DNA of 35,537 bases from Paenibacillus sp. VTT E-133291 (GTDB taxonomy: Bacteria; Bacillota; Bacilli; Paenibacillales; Paenibacillaceae), in contig NZ_NFVA01000071.1 in assembly GCF_002264395.1 (NCBI RefSeq), forward strand, positions 1 through 35,537. The letters run 5' to 3'. Shown one piece after another: positions 24,596 to 31,929 of this stretch. The translations under genes were made by a program, and so were the position numbers. The first letter of the stretch is position 1; each line of letters opens with the position of its first letter. Below the pieces are notes generated by a model. The model was not told where the DNA came from, did not search any database, and saw nothing but the letters and a program-made list of their open reading frames with translations.

Positions 24596-25135
24596 ATGGC
24601 TGAACGTTTAGTAGGTAGACCAGCTCCAGATTTTACTATGCAAACCGTATCGGGCGATGGTAAGGATTTTGGTAAAGTTAGTCTGTCCGACTATCGTGGC
24701 AAATGGCTGGTATTCTTCTTTTATCCTCTGGACTTTACTTTTGTATGTCCGACTGAAATCACTGCTCTTAGTGAAGCAGCTGCCCAGTTCGAAGCGCTTG
24801 ATACAGAAATTCTCGGCGCGAGTGTAGATTCGGTCCACAGCCACAAAGCATGGATCAATACACCTAAGGATTCCAATGGTCTTGGCCGTTTGAATTTCCC
24901 GCTTGCTGGTGATATTACTAAACAAGTAGCTAAAGACTACGGCATTCTGATTGAAGAAGAAGGTATTGCATTGCGTGGATTGTTCATCATTGATCCTGAA
25001 GGTGAATTGAAATATCAAGTTGTTAATCACAATGATGTAGGTCGCAGCGTAGAAGAAACACTTCGTGTCCTTCAAGCCCTGCAATCTGGCGGCTTATGCC
25101 CAATGAACTGGAAACCAGGTGACAGAAACCTTTAA
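24596..25135 (+). CDS. 2-Cys peroxiredoxin (AhpC/Prx1 type)
   Basis: This 179-residue thiol peroxidase removes hydrogen peroxide and organic peroxides. The peroxidatic Cys51 lies in FTFVCPTE, and the resolving Cys168 in GGLCPMNWKPGDR near the C-terminus marks a typical 2-Cys enzyme. The conserved PLDFT and the Arg in IALRGLFIID are present. The start at 24596 is fixed by aaggagg nine bases upstream; a longer frame to 24509 has no ribosome site. It is monocistronic, with a predicted promoter at 24480 and a terminator at 25177. No AhpF-type reductase adjoins, so the electron donor is probably thioredoxin. Confidence 0.95.
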   Translation: MAERLVGRPAPDFTMQTVSGDGKDFGKVSLSDYRGKWLVFFFYPLDFTFVCPTEITALSEAAAQFEALDTEILGASVDSVHSHKAWINTPKDSNGLGRLNFPLAGDITKQVAKDYGILIEEEGIALRGLFIIDPEGELKYQVVNHNDVGRSVEETLRVLQALQSGGLCPMNWKPGDRNL

Positions 25136-25176
25136 ATGCTGTTCTGCTATTATCTGATCTTTGATATTCTGATTTC

Positions 25177-25215
25177 AACCTCCTTGCAGAAGTTTTTCTG
25201 TAAGGAGGTTTTTTG
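25177..25215 (+). terminator. Rho-independent terminator of the peroxiredoxin gene
   Basis: aacctccttgcag (25177-25189) pairs with ctgtaaggaggtt (25198-25210) with one G-T pair, then a run of T. Confidence 0.9.
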
Positions 25216-25244
25216 CTCCAAAAAGTCCTAAATAAAAAATGGAT

Positions 25245-25273
25245 TTGAAAATAGGCGTGAAAAGTTATATTAT
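25245..25273 (+). promoter_or_regulatory. Predicted sigma-A promoter
   Basis: TTGAAA (25245-25250), a 17-base spacer and TATTAT (25268-25273), about 90 bases before the start of the small zinc-ribbon gene. Confidence 0.5.
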
Positions 25274-25362
25274 GTCCTCGAGTGGAGGAATCTCCATTGG
25301 GGTAATGTAATACAATAATAAAAACTCAGATGAGTTAGTCATTCTAAGGAGGGTGAACAAAT

Positions 25363-25770
25363 ATGAGCTTTTGCTGTGGAGCGAGTATGGTAGGAACAAA
25401 GGGAACCCTTAAACATTATCGCACGCAAGTCCATAATGTTCCCCTGCTTTTTTGTCCGGTATGTCATCGTGTAGAGGTTCACTATAAGGTCGAAAACGAG
25501 TATGAGATTTTGGCGGAATACGCACATGGAGACGGTGTTACTGATGTGGATTTTCAGGACTATGTCATGGAAGACGAAACTGCAATATTCGAAAATGTCA
25601 TTAACATCGAGAGTGAAGAGCCTCTAGCTATTGTGCGGAGTCAGATCGATATGGCGCTTGACCTGCTTGCTGTAGCCAAACAGATTGAGGATACGAAGTG
25701 GGAACGGGAATTGAAGAAAAGATTAGCTGTGATGAGTCAAAGACGGCTTCGTCTGCAACAGAAAGCGTAA
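25363..25770 (+). CDS. Small zinc-ribbon-like protein, function unknown
   Basis: This 135-residue cytoplasmic protein has C4-C5 and C31-x2-C34 (CPVCH), a spacing suited to a zinc ribbon of the YgiT type, in its first 35 residues. The centre is acidic (FQDYVMEDETAIFENV). The C-terminal ~45 residues form a charged helix (DMALDLLAVAKQIEDTKWERELKKRL) that could oligomerise or bind a partner. No toxin gene adjoins, so a YgiT antitoxin role is not supported. The ribosome site aaggagggtg is strong. It lies alone between two terminators. Confidence 0.8.
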   Translation: MSFCCGASMVGTKGTLKHYRTQVHNVPLLFCPVCHRVEVHYKVENEYEILAEYAHGDGVTDVDFQDYVMEDETAIFENVINIESEEPLAIVRSQIDMALDLLAVAKQIEDTKWERELKKRLAVMSQRRLRLQQKA

Positions 25771-25807
25771 GATTATTTACAATTTGGGGTTGACCCATTT
25801 CTTTAAC

Positions 25808-25837
25808 AAGGCCTTCGCAACTGCGAGGGCTTTTATC
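25808..25837 (+). terminator. Rho-independent terminator after the zinc-ribbon gene
   Basis: gccttcgc pairs with gcgagggc (one wobble) around a short loop, followed by ttttatcttt. Beyond it, the 25838-26137 gap is AT-rich and holds an 0A-box-like site and a predicted promoter. Confidence 0.75.
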
Positions 25838-25952
25838 TTTATCTAAATTTTTTCTAACGGGTTTAAATCAATTGAACGAATTAATAGTAATAAATATAAT
25901 TTGATGTGATATTTTATATGTCTTTGGAATCATTTTATGAATTTTTTTATCA

Positions 25953-25961
25953 TTCGACAGT
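25953..25961 (-). promoter_or_regulatory. Spo0A-box-like site upstream of the PAS kinase
   Basis: On the - strand this reads ACTGTCGAA, 7 of 9 to the consensus with the TGTCGAA core intact. It lies 9 bases before the -35 of the predicted promoter at 25970. Confidence 0.4.
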
Positions 25962-25969
25962 TTCTCTGA

Positions 25970-25998
25970 TTGCGTTGTCTACTTCACTTGGATATGAT
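25970..25998 (+). promoter_or_regulatory. Predicted promoter of the PAS kinase gene
   Basis: TTGCGT (25970-25975), a 17-base spacer and TATGAT (25993-25998). The leader to the GTG start is about 130 bases with no clear structure. Confidence 0.4.
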
Positions 25999-26137
25999 TG
26001 GAATATAATTGAACCGGTTGGAAAAAGTGCAACGATTACCGAATGTTCTGGCGGCTTCGTCATATACTCAAATACATAGTAATTTGATGTCGCTTTAGCG
26101 TCTTCGTCAAATGCAGTAAAAGGGGGAACTTCGTATC

Positions 26138-27241
26138 GTGATTAGCCAATATCAAGAAAGTCTTCTATTACCGGGAAGAACCTATCAATCAGGGCCTGTG
26201 GATACTACATACGAGGATGTACTAGAGAATATTGACAGTGGAATCATGCTTTTTGATGAAGAGGGAGTTATAAGTTTTGTAAATAAGCAAATGTACGGGA
26301 TGCTCGAATTAACCCGTCACTCCCTTGTTGGCTGTACAATATCACACCTATTATCTAACGTTAGACTAAGCCGCTTTAAGAAAAAGCAAGTACTGCAAAG
26401 CTATAGAGAGATGGTATACAAAGGAAAATCAAATTATGAATTTTTAGACGAGTATGGCCGTTATTGGAAGGTTACATTATGCTGTGGAGAGCAAATGAAG
26501 GGTTGTTATTTGTTTACAGTTAAAGAGATCTCCGATTATAAGTTGATTGAACAAACAGCTTACCAAAACGATAGTTTGGCTGTGCTAGGTAAATTATCTG
26601 CATCTATTGCCCACGAAATTCGGAATCCATTAACCGCGATCCGTGGATTTATTCAATTGCTTCACCCGCATCTGCAGCAGCTTGGGAAACAGGAGTATGG
26701 CAAGATTATATTGGCGGAGATCGATCGGGCGAACGATATCATCCATGAATTTCTAACATCATCCAAGCCCTCAGTTCCTCAAGTGGGAATGATTCCTGTG
26801 TCAGCCTTGCTCAAGGAAGTAGTGCTGCTTACAGAGAGCGAGGCCTTGATGAAAGGATGCCAGATTAATCTGCATTCTTTTCAGGGGGATATGATGATTT
26901 CTGGTGATGTAAAACAAATGAAGCAGGTAGTCCTCAACATGATTAGAAATGCCATGGAGGCCGTTACAGATAGGGCAGATGGTCTAATGGGTCAAATAGA
27001 GGTTGGAGCCCGTAGAGAGGGTTCTGAGGTCCGTATTTTTATTTCTGATAACGGTAAGGGAATGGATATCCGTACACTGGACAGGTTGTTCAGTCCATTT
27101 TTTACGACGAAGGAGAATGGGACTGGGCTCGGGCTTTCCGTGAGTGATCGAATCATCAAAAATCATGGTGGATGTATTTCTGTCAGCAGTAGAGTTAACG
27201 AAGGTACTCATTTTGTAATCTCATTGCCATTAATCCATTAG
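26138..27241 (+). CDS. Soluble PAS-domain sensor histidine kinase, sporulation-kinase-like
   Basis: This 367-residue kinase has no membrane segment. Residues about 24-130 form a PAS domain (LENIDSGIMLFDEEGVISFVNKQ in parts). A HisKA domain follows with His159 in SIAHEIRNPLTAIRGFIQLL, then a HATPase domain with N-box LNMIRNAMEAV, SDNGKGM and GTGLGLSVSDRIIKNHGG. The phospho-acceptor segment matches that of KinA/KinE-type kinases that feed the Spo0F phosphorelay, and no response regulator gene is adjacent, as expected for such orphans. The start is GTG at 26138, about 10 bases after aggggga. A Spo0A-box-like site lies upstream. A role in sporulation initiation is inference. Confidence 0.88.
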   Translation: MISQYQESLLLPGRTYQSGPVDTTYEDVLENIDSGIMLFDEEGVISFVNKQMYGMLELTRHSLVGCTISHLLSNVRLSRFKKKQVLQSYREMVYKGKSNYEFLDEYGRYWKVTLCCGEQMKGCYLFTVKEISDYKLIEQTAYQNDSLAVLGKLSASIAHEIRNPLTAIRGFIQLLHPHLQQLGKQEYGKIILAEIDRANDIIHEFLTSSKPSVPQVGMIPVSALLKEVVLLTESEALMKGCQINLHSFQGDMMISGDVKQMKQVVLNMIRNAMEAVTDRADGLMGQIEVGARREGSEVRIFISDNGKGMDIRTLDRLFSPFFTTKENGTGLGLSVSDRIIKNHGGCISVSSRVNEGTHFVISLPLIH

Positions 27242-27247
27242 TACACT

Positions 27248-27290
27248 AGGCTGATCCCTGCGGATAATACAGATGCAGAGATCGGCCTTA
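27248..27290 (+). terminator. Weak hairpin after the PAS kinase gene
   Basis: aggctgatc pairs with gatcggcct (one wobble) and inner ctgc with gcag, but no T-run follows. It could be a weak terminator or leave the aminopeptidase gene partly co-transcribed. Confidence 0.35.
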
Positions 27291-27340
27291 CTTATGTTAC
27301 AATGGGGATTCGCTTTGGGAGACAAATGGAGGTATTCACG

Positions 27341-28846
27341 ATGAATATAGAGTTTAACAGTGCCAGAACCATTAATGAAATTAAGGGTGATGCCCTTGTC
27401 CTTATCATTTCTGAGACGGAGGCAGAGCATGGTGGTGTCTCTGAGCAATGGAATGACAGAATTCGCCTATTGGCGAAGGCAGGACTATTTAGTGGGAAGC
27501 TGAATCAGACTTATGTACTACCTTTAGAACATCCATCCGGTTGTCCCGTTGCAATTTTGGTGGGTAAGGGGGACCAACTTCTTACGTCTGAAGATCTACG
27601 TCAAATGGGAGTTCAGGTCGCACGTGCAGCCCTTCGTTTGAAGGCGATACAGCTAGTATTTCAGGTGGCTGAAGATATTCAGGAGCTAACAGTAGAAAGG
27701 GATATCGGATCTATTGCCTATGCGTTGTCTGAGGGGTTATCACTCGGTTCTTATCGACGTCCCACTTATAAGCAGGAGCAATCTCAATATACAGGTCCAA
27801 ACTCAGTAATTTTCACAATGGAGAAAAAGCCAGCGGTTGCTATCGAGCAAGATTGGAGTCTGGGCATACAGAAAGGGCTCGCGTTTGGTGAGGCTACGAA
27901 TTTGGCGCGTAACTTGACGAATATGCCAGGCAATATGCTGACTCCATCTGACCTTGCTATGGCCGCTATAGAAGTTGCTGAACGTTATGGATTTCCTTCC
28001 GAAGTACTGGATGAACGCGAAATTGAGCAAAAAGGAATGGGCGGTTTGCACGCAGTGGGAAAAGGAAGTGTTAACCCTCCGCGAATGATCGTCATCCGTT
28101 ACCAGGGAACGGGGCACTGGGATAATGTAGTAGGGCTGGTCGGTAAAGGGATTACTTTTGATACGGGGGGAATTTCCTTAAAAAGAGCCCCAGGCATGGA
28201 AGAATTAATCAGTGATATGGGAGGCGCAGCGGCTGTGCTTGGAGTAATGGAGGCATTAGGCCGATTACGTCCACGAATTAATGTCGTAATGATCATTCCA
28301 TCTGCTGAGAATATGCCTTCAGCTAATGCCTTTAAACCCGGGGATATCATTACATCAATGAGCGGAAGAACCATAGAAGTATTGAATACTGATGCAGAAG
28401 GCAGACTTGTACTTGGCGATGCGCTGACCTATGCTCGGGAATGGGGAGCAAAACGTGTTATTGATGTTGCTACGCTGACAGGTGCAGTGCTGTCGACATT
28501 GGGAGATATAGCTACAGGTGCTGTTACTAACAATGAGGAATTTATGGAGCAGTTTCTGACAGCAGCTAATGTTTCGGGTGAAAAAATATGGCAGCTTCCG
28601 GCTTACCCGGAATTCCGCGACATGCTAAAGAGTGAAGTGGCCGATATCCGTAACACCGCAGGAAGATTCGGTGGAGCCACTACGGCTGGGTTATTCGTAG
28701 GGGAGTTTGCGGAAGGTCTACCGTGGATACATCTAGATATTGCTGGAACCGCATTTCTTTCTAAAGAACGTGGAGTTAATCCTAGAGGCGGTACAGGAGT
28801 CATGGTTCGCACATTGATTCAGTGGTTGCTCAGCGAAAGCGAATGA
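27341..28846 (+). CDS. Leucyl aminopeptidase, M17 family
   Basis: This 501-residue cytoplasmic metallopeptidase removes N-terminal residues from peptides and forms hexamers in its family. The C-terminal catalytic domain is complete: K269 and D274 in VGKGITFDTGGIS, the Asp-rich metal site, and NTDAEGRL (N349-L356) with D351 and E353 as metal ligands and R355 in catalysis. The N-terminal ~170 residues form the usual variable domain. I chose ATG 27341 because tggaggt lies 7 bases before it; in-frame ATGs at 27302 and 27326 lack ribosome sites. It ends at a strong shared terminator. Confidence 0.95.
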   Translation: MNIEFNSARTINEIKGDALVLIISETEAEHGGVSEQWNDRIRLLAKAGLFSGKLNQTYVLPLEHPSGCPVAILVGKGDQLLTSEDLRQMGVQVARAALRLKAIQLVFQVAEDIQELTVERDIGSIAYALSEGLSLGSYRRPTYKQEQSQYTGPNSVIFTMEKKPAVAIEQDWSLGIQKGLAFGEATNLARNLTNMPGNMLTPSDLAMAAIEVAERYGFPSEVLDEREIEQKGMGGLHAVGKGSVNPPRMIVIRYQGTGHWDNVVGLVGKGITFDTGGISLKRAPGMEELISDMGGAAAVLGVMEALGRLRPRINVVMIIPSAENMPSANAFKPGDIITSMSGRTIEVLNTDAEGRLVLGDALTYAREWGAKRVIDVATLTGAVLSTLGDIATGAVTNNEEFMEQFLTAANVSGEKIWQLPAYPEFRDMLKSEVADIRNTAGRFGGATTAGLFVGEFAEGLPWIHLDIAGTAFLSKERGVNPRGGTGVMVRTLIQWLLSESE

Positions 28847-28866
28847 TCAGCTCTTCATAAACAATA

Positions 28867-28909
28867 AGAGGTGCCTCCTAAACCATATTCTGGTTTAGGA
28901 GGCACCTCT
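28867..28909. terminator. Bidirectional terminator
   Basis: A perfect 19-bp stem (28867-28885 with 28891-28909) with a 5-base loop separates the aminopeptidase gene from the convergent 48-aa gene. The flanking T-runs are short, but the stem is very stable. Confidence 0.85.
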
Positions 28910-28939
28910 CCCTTTACTGGAATTCAAGAAATAAGAAGC

Positions 28940-29086
28940 TTAAACCGTGCGACTGGATTTTTTGGCCTTCGATTGAGAAGTGAAGGATTGAATACCATTC
29001 ATAATTTTATCGCGAGTTCCCTTATTCTTGAGTAGATATGCAGCTCCTAATGCGACCGTTGTAAATAACGTTTTTTTAGTGTTCAT
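28940..29086 (-). CDS. 48-aa small basic protein, function unknown
   Basis: A short frame encodes a 48-residue protein starting MNTKKTLFTTVALGAAYLLK and ending in a Lys/Ser/Arg-rich tail (KAKKSSRTV). A near-perfect ribosome site, aggaggt, precedes the ATG by 6 bases. A sigma-B-like promoter lies 45 bases upstream and a terminator follows, so it has a complete expression unit. Residues about 7-19 are hydrophobic but too short and mixed for a confident membrane helix; they might lie on or in the membrane. The layout (short hydrophobic segment then basic amphipathic part) recalls YtxH-like stress proteins, but similarity is not established. Confidence 0.75.
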   Translation of the reverse strand: MNTKKTLFTTVALGAAYLLKNKGTRDKIMNGIQSFTSQSKAKKSSRTV

Positions 29087-29130
29087 AGGAATTACCTCCT
29101 TGGGATTGTCTGTAGTTGCTTATAACAAAC

Positions 29131-29156
29131 ATACCCGTTAGTAAAGGAGACTAAAC
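29131..29156 (-). promoter_or_regulatory. Sigma-B-like promoter of the 48-aa gene
   Basis: On the - strand GTTTAG (29156-29151), a 14-base spacer and GGGTAT (29136-29131) match the general-stress consensus GTTTAA-N12-15-GGGTAT at 11 of 12. The predicted transcript leader is about 38 bases. Sigma-F-type recognition is an alternative. Confidence 0.55.
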
Positions 29157-29189
29157 GAAAGAACTTTATTTATTGCACATAATACAAGC

Positions 29190-29369
29190 CTACTTCTTCT
29201 TGTTAACAGGTGTTGAAGAGCAGGAGAGGGGAGAATCTAAAGACGCTGCAGAACAGGTCTTGCCCTTATCACAGCCAGCGCAAGCACCTTGCTTGCCCTT
29301 TTGCACATGTCGATAGATGATCCAGCCTGAATAACCGAAGATCAGAGTGACGATCAGAACATTTATCAT
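29190..29369 (-). CDS. FeoB-associated Cys-rich membrane protein
   Basis: This 59-residue protein starts with one membrane helix (INVLIVTLIFGYSGWIIY), followed by a basic turn (RHVQKGKQ) and a Cys-rich tail with C30-x2-C33-x5-C39 and C50. That layout is typical of the FeoB-associated Cys-rich family, small proteins encoded directly after feoB in Firmicutes that are thought to help the transporter handle Fe(II). It lies 44 bases after the feoB stop on the same strand and is most likely the last gene of the feo operon. The ribosome site is weak (gtggggc). Confidence 0.85.
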   Translation of the reverse strand: MINVLIVTLIFGYSGWIIYRHVQKGKQGACAGCDKGKTCSAASLDSPLSCSSTPVNKKK

Positions 29370-29413
29370 TACGGTGCCCCACTTTCATTAAGAAAATTAA
29401 CAAATTACAAGTC

Positions 29414-31426
29414 CTACGACCAGCCTAATAATCGCCCACCTTGAAAAATAACAAAAGATACGATATACGCCAGAGCAAGAGAATAGCCCATGGAGAAGAA
29501 AGTCCATTTCCAAGAGGCGGTTTCCTTTTTGATAACCCCTACCGTGGCCAGACAAGGAATATATAACAGAATAAAGGCCATAAAGCTGATTGCACTCAGC
29601 GGGGTAAAGACTTGTGAGATTTGATTCTCTAATCCAGCGGTATCCGGTGCGTGATAGATGATATTCATCGTGGACACAACAACCTCTTTCGCTAAAAATC
29701 CTGGAACCAAGGTAGAGCCAGCCTGCCACGTTCCGAAACCAAGCGGTTCCAGTAGCGGTGCAATCATGCCTCCGAATTTCGCTAGGAAGCTATGATCCAT
29801 TTCTACATCAAATCCGCCAGGACCAGCATAAGACATAAACCAAATAATCGCTGATCCAGCAAGAATAATCGTTCCTGCCTTACGAAGGAAACCTTTGCCC
29901 TTCTCCCAAGTGCTGCGCGATAAGGTTTTGATCTGCGGCATACGGTAAGGAGGGAGTTCGATAATGAAGACAGAGGATTCATTCTTGAATAAGTATTTAG
30001 AGAATACCTTACAAAGAATTAGGGCAAAAACAATACCCATAACATACATAGAGAGAACGGCAAACGCTTGTTGCTCAGGGAAGAATACAACTGCGAATAA
30101 TGCATAAACAGGTAATCTTGCAGAACAAGACATCAGCGGCATTAACAGTGTTGTCAGCATGCGGTCTTTGGGCTGTTCGATGCTTCGCGCCGCCATAATG
30201 GCCGGTACATTGCAACCAAAACCAATAATAAATGGAATGAATGCTTTTCCGTTCAGTCCCATTCGTTCCATGGTGCTGTCCATCAACAAGCAGACCCTTG
30301 CCATGTATCCGGAATCCTCTAGGAAGGAAATGATCAGAAAGAGAATGAAGATTTGCGGAACAAAGACCAGTACGCCTCCTACACCGCCGATGATGCCATC
30401 CACAATCAACGCATGCGTGAAGCCTGAAGCTCCAATGGTCTGAAGCAGAGAGTTCGTTCCATCACTAATAGGGCCGGATATCAGGCCATCTAAGATATCC
30501 GATAGGGGGCCGCCAACCCAGTCAAATGTAGTCTTAAAGAGAGCATACATAAAGAAAATGAATAAGGGCAGTCCCAAAAATCGATGAGTCAATACCGAAT
30601 CTAGTCTTTCAGTTAAGTTATGGGGCTTCTGAGCTGTCGTATCAAGGACTTCGACACAAATACTGCGAATATACTCCATACGGTTCGAACGAATCCATTG
30701 TGGGAGTGTCAGGGCGAGTTTTTTGAGTTGTAGCTCACTCTGACAAGACTCACAGATATTTAGCAGTCCCGTAACGTCTATACGCGACTTCAAAAACTGA
30801 AGTATAACCGGATTCTGCTCCATGAGCTGTAGAGCGACCCAACGATGATTGGGCAGATCTTTTATAGAACGTAATTCCTTTTCTATAGAAGATATCGCTC
30901 GCTCGACTACCTCACCATAATTCAGCTTGAACTTTACAGCAGGAATAGCTGATGATTCCTCAAGGATGCTGAGCATCTGTACGCTGCCTTTACCGGTTCT
31001 TGCTATGAGTGGGAGGACTGTAACGCCCAATCTTGATTGTAAAATGGTTTGATTAATATGAATACCACGTGCATTAGCGACATCAATCATATTAAGACCG
31101 AGTACAGTAGGCTTGCCATACTCAAGCAGTTGAAGCGTGAGCAGCAGATTACGTTCCAGCTGGGATGCATCCACGATATTGATTAATGCTTCGGGGGATT
31201 CTTCTATCAGATATTGGGCTGCGACCCCTTCATCACGGGAGAGTGGGTGAAGTGAATAGATGCCGGGCAAATCAATGAGCTTACCTGCCCCGTTCTTCAG
31301 ATTTCCGATCTTTTTCTCAACCGTAACCCCTGACCAGTTACCTACATATTCGTATGAAGTCGTTAAGGTATTGAAGAGAGAGGTCTTGCCTGTATTGGGA
31401 TTGCCCACAAGTGCAATAGAACTCAA
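29414..31426 (-). CDS. feoB: Ferrous iron transport protein B
   Basis: This 670-residue membrane GTPase imports Fe(II). The N-terminal G domain shows G1 GNPNTGKTS (residues 8-16), G3 DLPG (52-55 region) and G4 NMID (112-115). A helical linker follows, then the permease with about eight or more helices and the conserved Cys-bearing motifs GCNVPAIMAAR and SCSARLPVY of the two Gate domains. The start is TTG at 31426, overlapping the feoA stop (TTGA), with aggtga about 10 bases upstream. The carboxyl end carries no Cys-rich extension, which fits the separate Cys-rich protein gene that follows. Regulation by Fur is suggested by the site at 31690. Confidence 0.96.
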   Translation of the reverse strand: MSSIALVGNPNTGKTSLFNTLTTSYEYVGNWSGVTVEKKIGNLKNGAGKLIDLPGIYSLHPLSRDEGVAAQYLIEESPEALINIVDASQLERNLLLTLQLLEYGKPTVLGLNMIDVANARGIHINQTILQSRLGVTVLPLIARTGKGSVQMLSILEESSAIPAVKFKLNYGEVVERAISSIEKELRSIKDLPNHRWVALQLMEQNPVILQFLKSRIDVTGLLNICESCQSELQLKKLALTLPQWIRSNRMEYIRSICVEVLDTTAQKPHNLTERLDSVLTHRFLGLPLFIFFMYALFKTTFDWVGGPLSDILDGLISGPISDGTNSLLQTIGASGFTHALIVDGIIGGVGGVLVFVPQIFILFLIISFLEDSGYMARVCLLMDSTMERMGLNGKAFIPFIIGFGCNVPAIMAARSIEQPKDRMLTTLLMPLMSCSARLPVYALFAVVFFPEQQAFAVLSMYVMGIVFALILCKVFSKYLFKNESSVFIIELPPYRMPQIKTLSRSTWEKGKGFLRKAGTIILAGSAIIWFMSYAGPGGFDVEMDHSFLAKFGGMIAPLLEPLGFGTWQAGSTLVPGFLAKEVVVSTMNIIYHAPDTAGLENQISQVFTPLSAISFMAFILLYIPCLATVGVIKKETASWKWTFFSMGYSLALAYIVSFVIFQGGRLLGWS

Positions 31427-31644
31427 GAGACGTTCACCTCAATCATTGAAGCTTCTTTTCGGCGGATGGCAAATAGTTGTCCGTTGCATTCCAAGGTAAT
31501 CGGCCCCATAAAAGGACCTTTTCCTTTGAGGCGGATATGCACACCTTCTGAGACACCGAGATCAGCAAGACGGCGGCGTAAAATGGGGTTCATTCCTTCT
31601 ATTTTATGAATACAGCCGGCAGAACCAGGTTGTAGTTGCAGCAA
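31423..31644 (-). CDS. feoA: Ferrous iron transport protein A, SH3-like
   Basis: This small cytoplasmic protein of at least 73 residues should bind FeoB and modulate its activity. The FeoA core is clear: LQPGSAGCIHKIEG, then RRRLADLGVSEGVHIRLKGKGPFMGPI and GQLFAIRRKEASMIEV. The start is a problem. TTG at 31644 has no ribosome site, while the only good one (ggaggg, 31675-31680) leads into the same frame with ATA at 31668 as the codon at proper spacing, adding eight residues with a Cys-Cys pair. An ATA start, or an ATG mutated to ATA, is possible. It overlaps feoB by 4 bases. Confidence 0.88.
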   Translation of the reverse strand: MLQLQPGSAGCIHKIEGMNPILRRRLADLGVSEGVHIRLKGKGPFMGPITLECNGQLFAIRRKEASMIEVNVS

Positions 31645-31689
31645 GGAACAGCAGGTATAAGTAGTTATTGTAATCCCTCCAAAAGAGAC

Positions 31690-31704
31690 TGATAATCAAT
31701 CTCA
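31690..31704. promoter_or_regulatory. Fur-box-like site before feoAB
   Basis: TGATAATCAATCTCA matches the 7-1-7 Fur consensus TGATAATNATTATCA at 12 of 14 positions. It lies about 10 bases before the feoA ribosome site, suited to repression when iron is plentiful. Confidence 0.65.
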
Positions 31705-31745
31705 ACTGTTTAGTTGTAATGTAGCATTTTTACGCGTTTGCATAC

Positions 31746-31761
31746 TGTGATATTTGTCGCA
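31746..31761. promoter_or_regulatory. FNR/CRP-family-like site upstream of feoAB
   Basis: TGTGA-N6-TCGCA matches the consensus TGTGA-N6-TCACA at 9 of 10 conserved bases. It lies about 40 bases beyond the Fur-like site, in a place suited to activation of feoAB under low oxygen. Confidence 0.45.
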
Positions 31762-31831
31762 GACATAATGTGATAATAACATCTGTGAGTTAAAGGTGAA
31801 ATAACCTTTACAATTTATTCTTCATTAAAGT

Positions 31832-31927
31832 ATGATTGAACGATATAAATTGCATAGTAAAGCTATGCTAGCGGTTATAATGATTGCAATAGCGGCTACG
31901 ATGATTGCAGGAATTGAAGGGAGATAA
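31832..31927 (+). CDS. Possible 31-aa membrane micro-ORF
   Basis: An ATG frame of 31 codons encodes MIERYKLHSK followed by the hydrophobic AMLAVIMIAIAATMIAGI and GR. It ends two bases before the next start codon, which could couple the two. The ribosome site is poor (taaag). The hydrophobic part is made by an imperfect 21-bp tandem repeat, so coding may be incidental. I regard it as a candidate only. Confidence 0.3.
   Translation: MIERYKLHSKAMLAVIMIAIAATMIAGIEGR
31869..31910 (+). repeat. Imperfect 21-bp tandem repeat
   Basis: 31869-31889 and 31890-31910 agree at 17 of 21 positions (tagcgg-n-ta-nn-atgattgca). The first copy also contains TATAAT at 31876-31881, a possible -10 of the gene at 31930, without a clear -35. 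Confidence 0.6.
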
Positions 31928-31929
31928 TT

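Noticed and set aside
24608..25084. 158-codon open frame on the - strand
   Set aside because: It lies fully opposite the peroxiredoxin gene, has no ribosome site and no family character.
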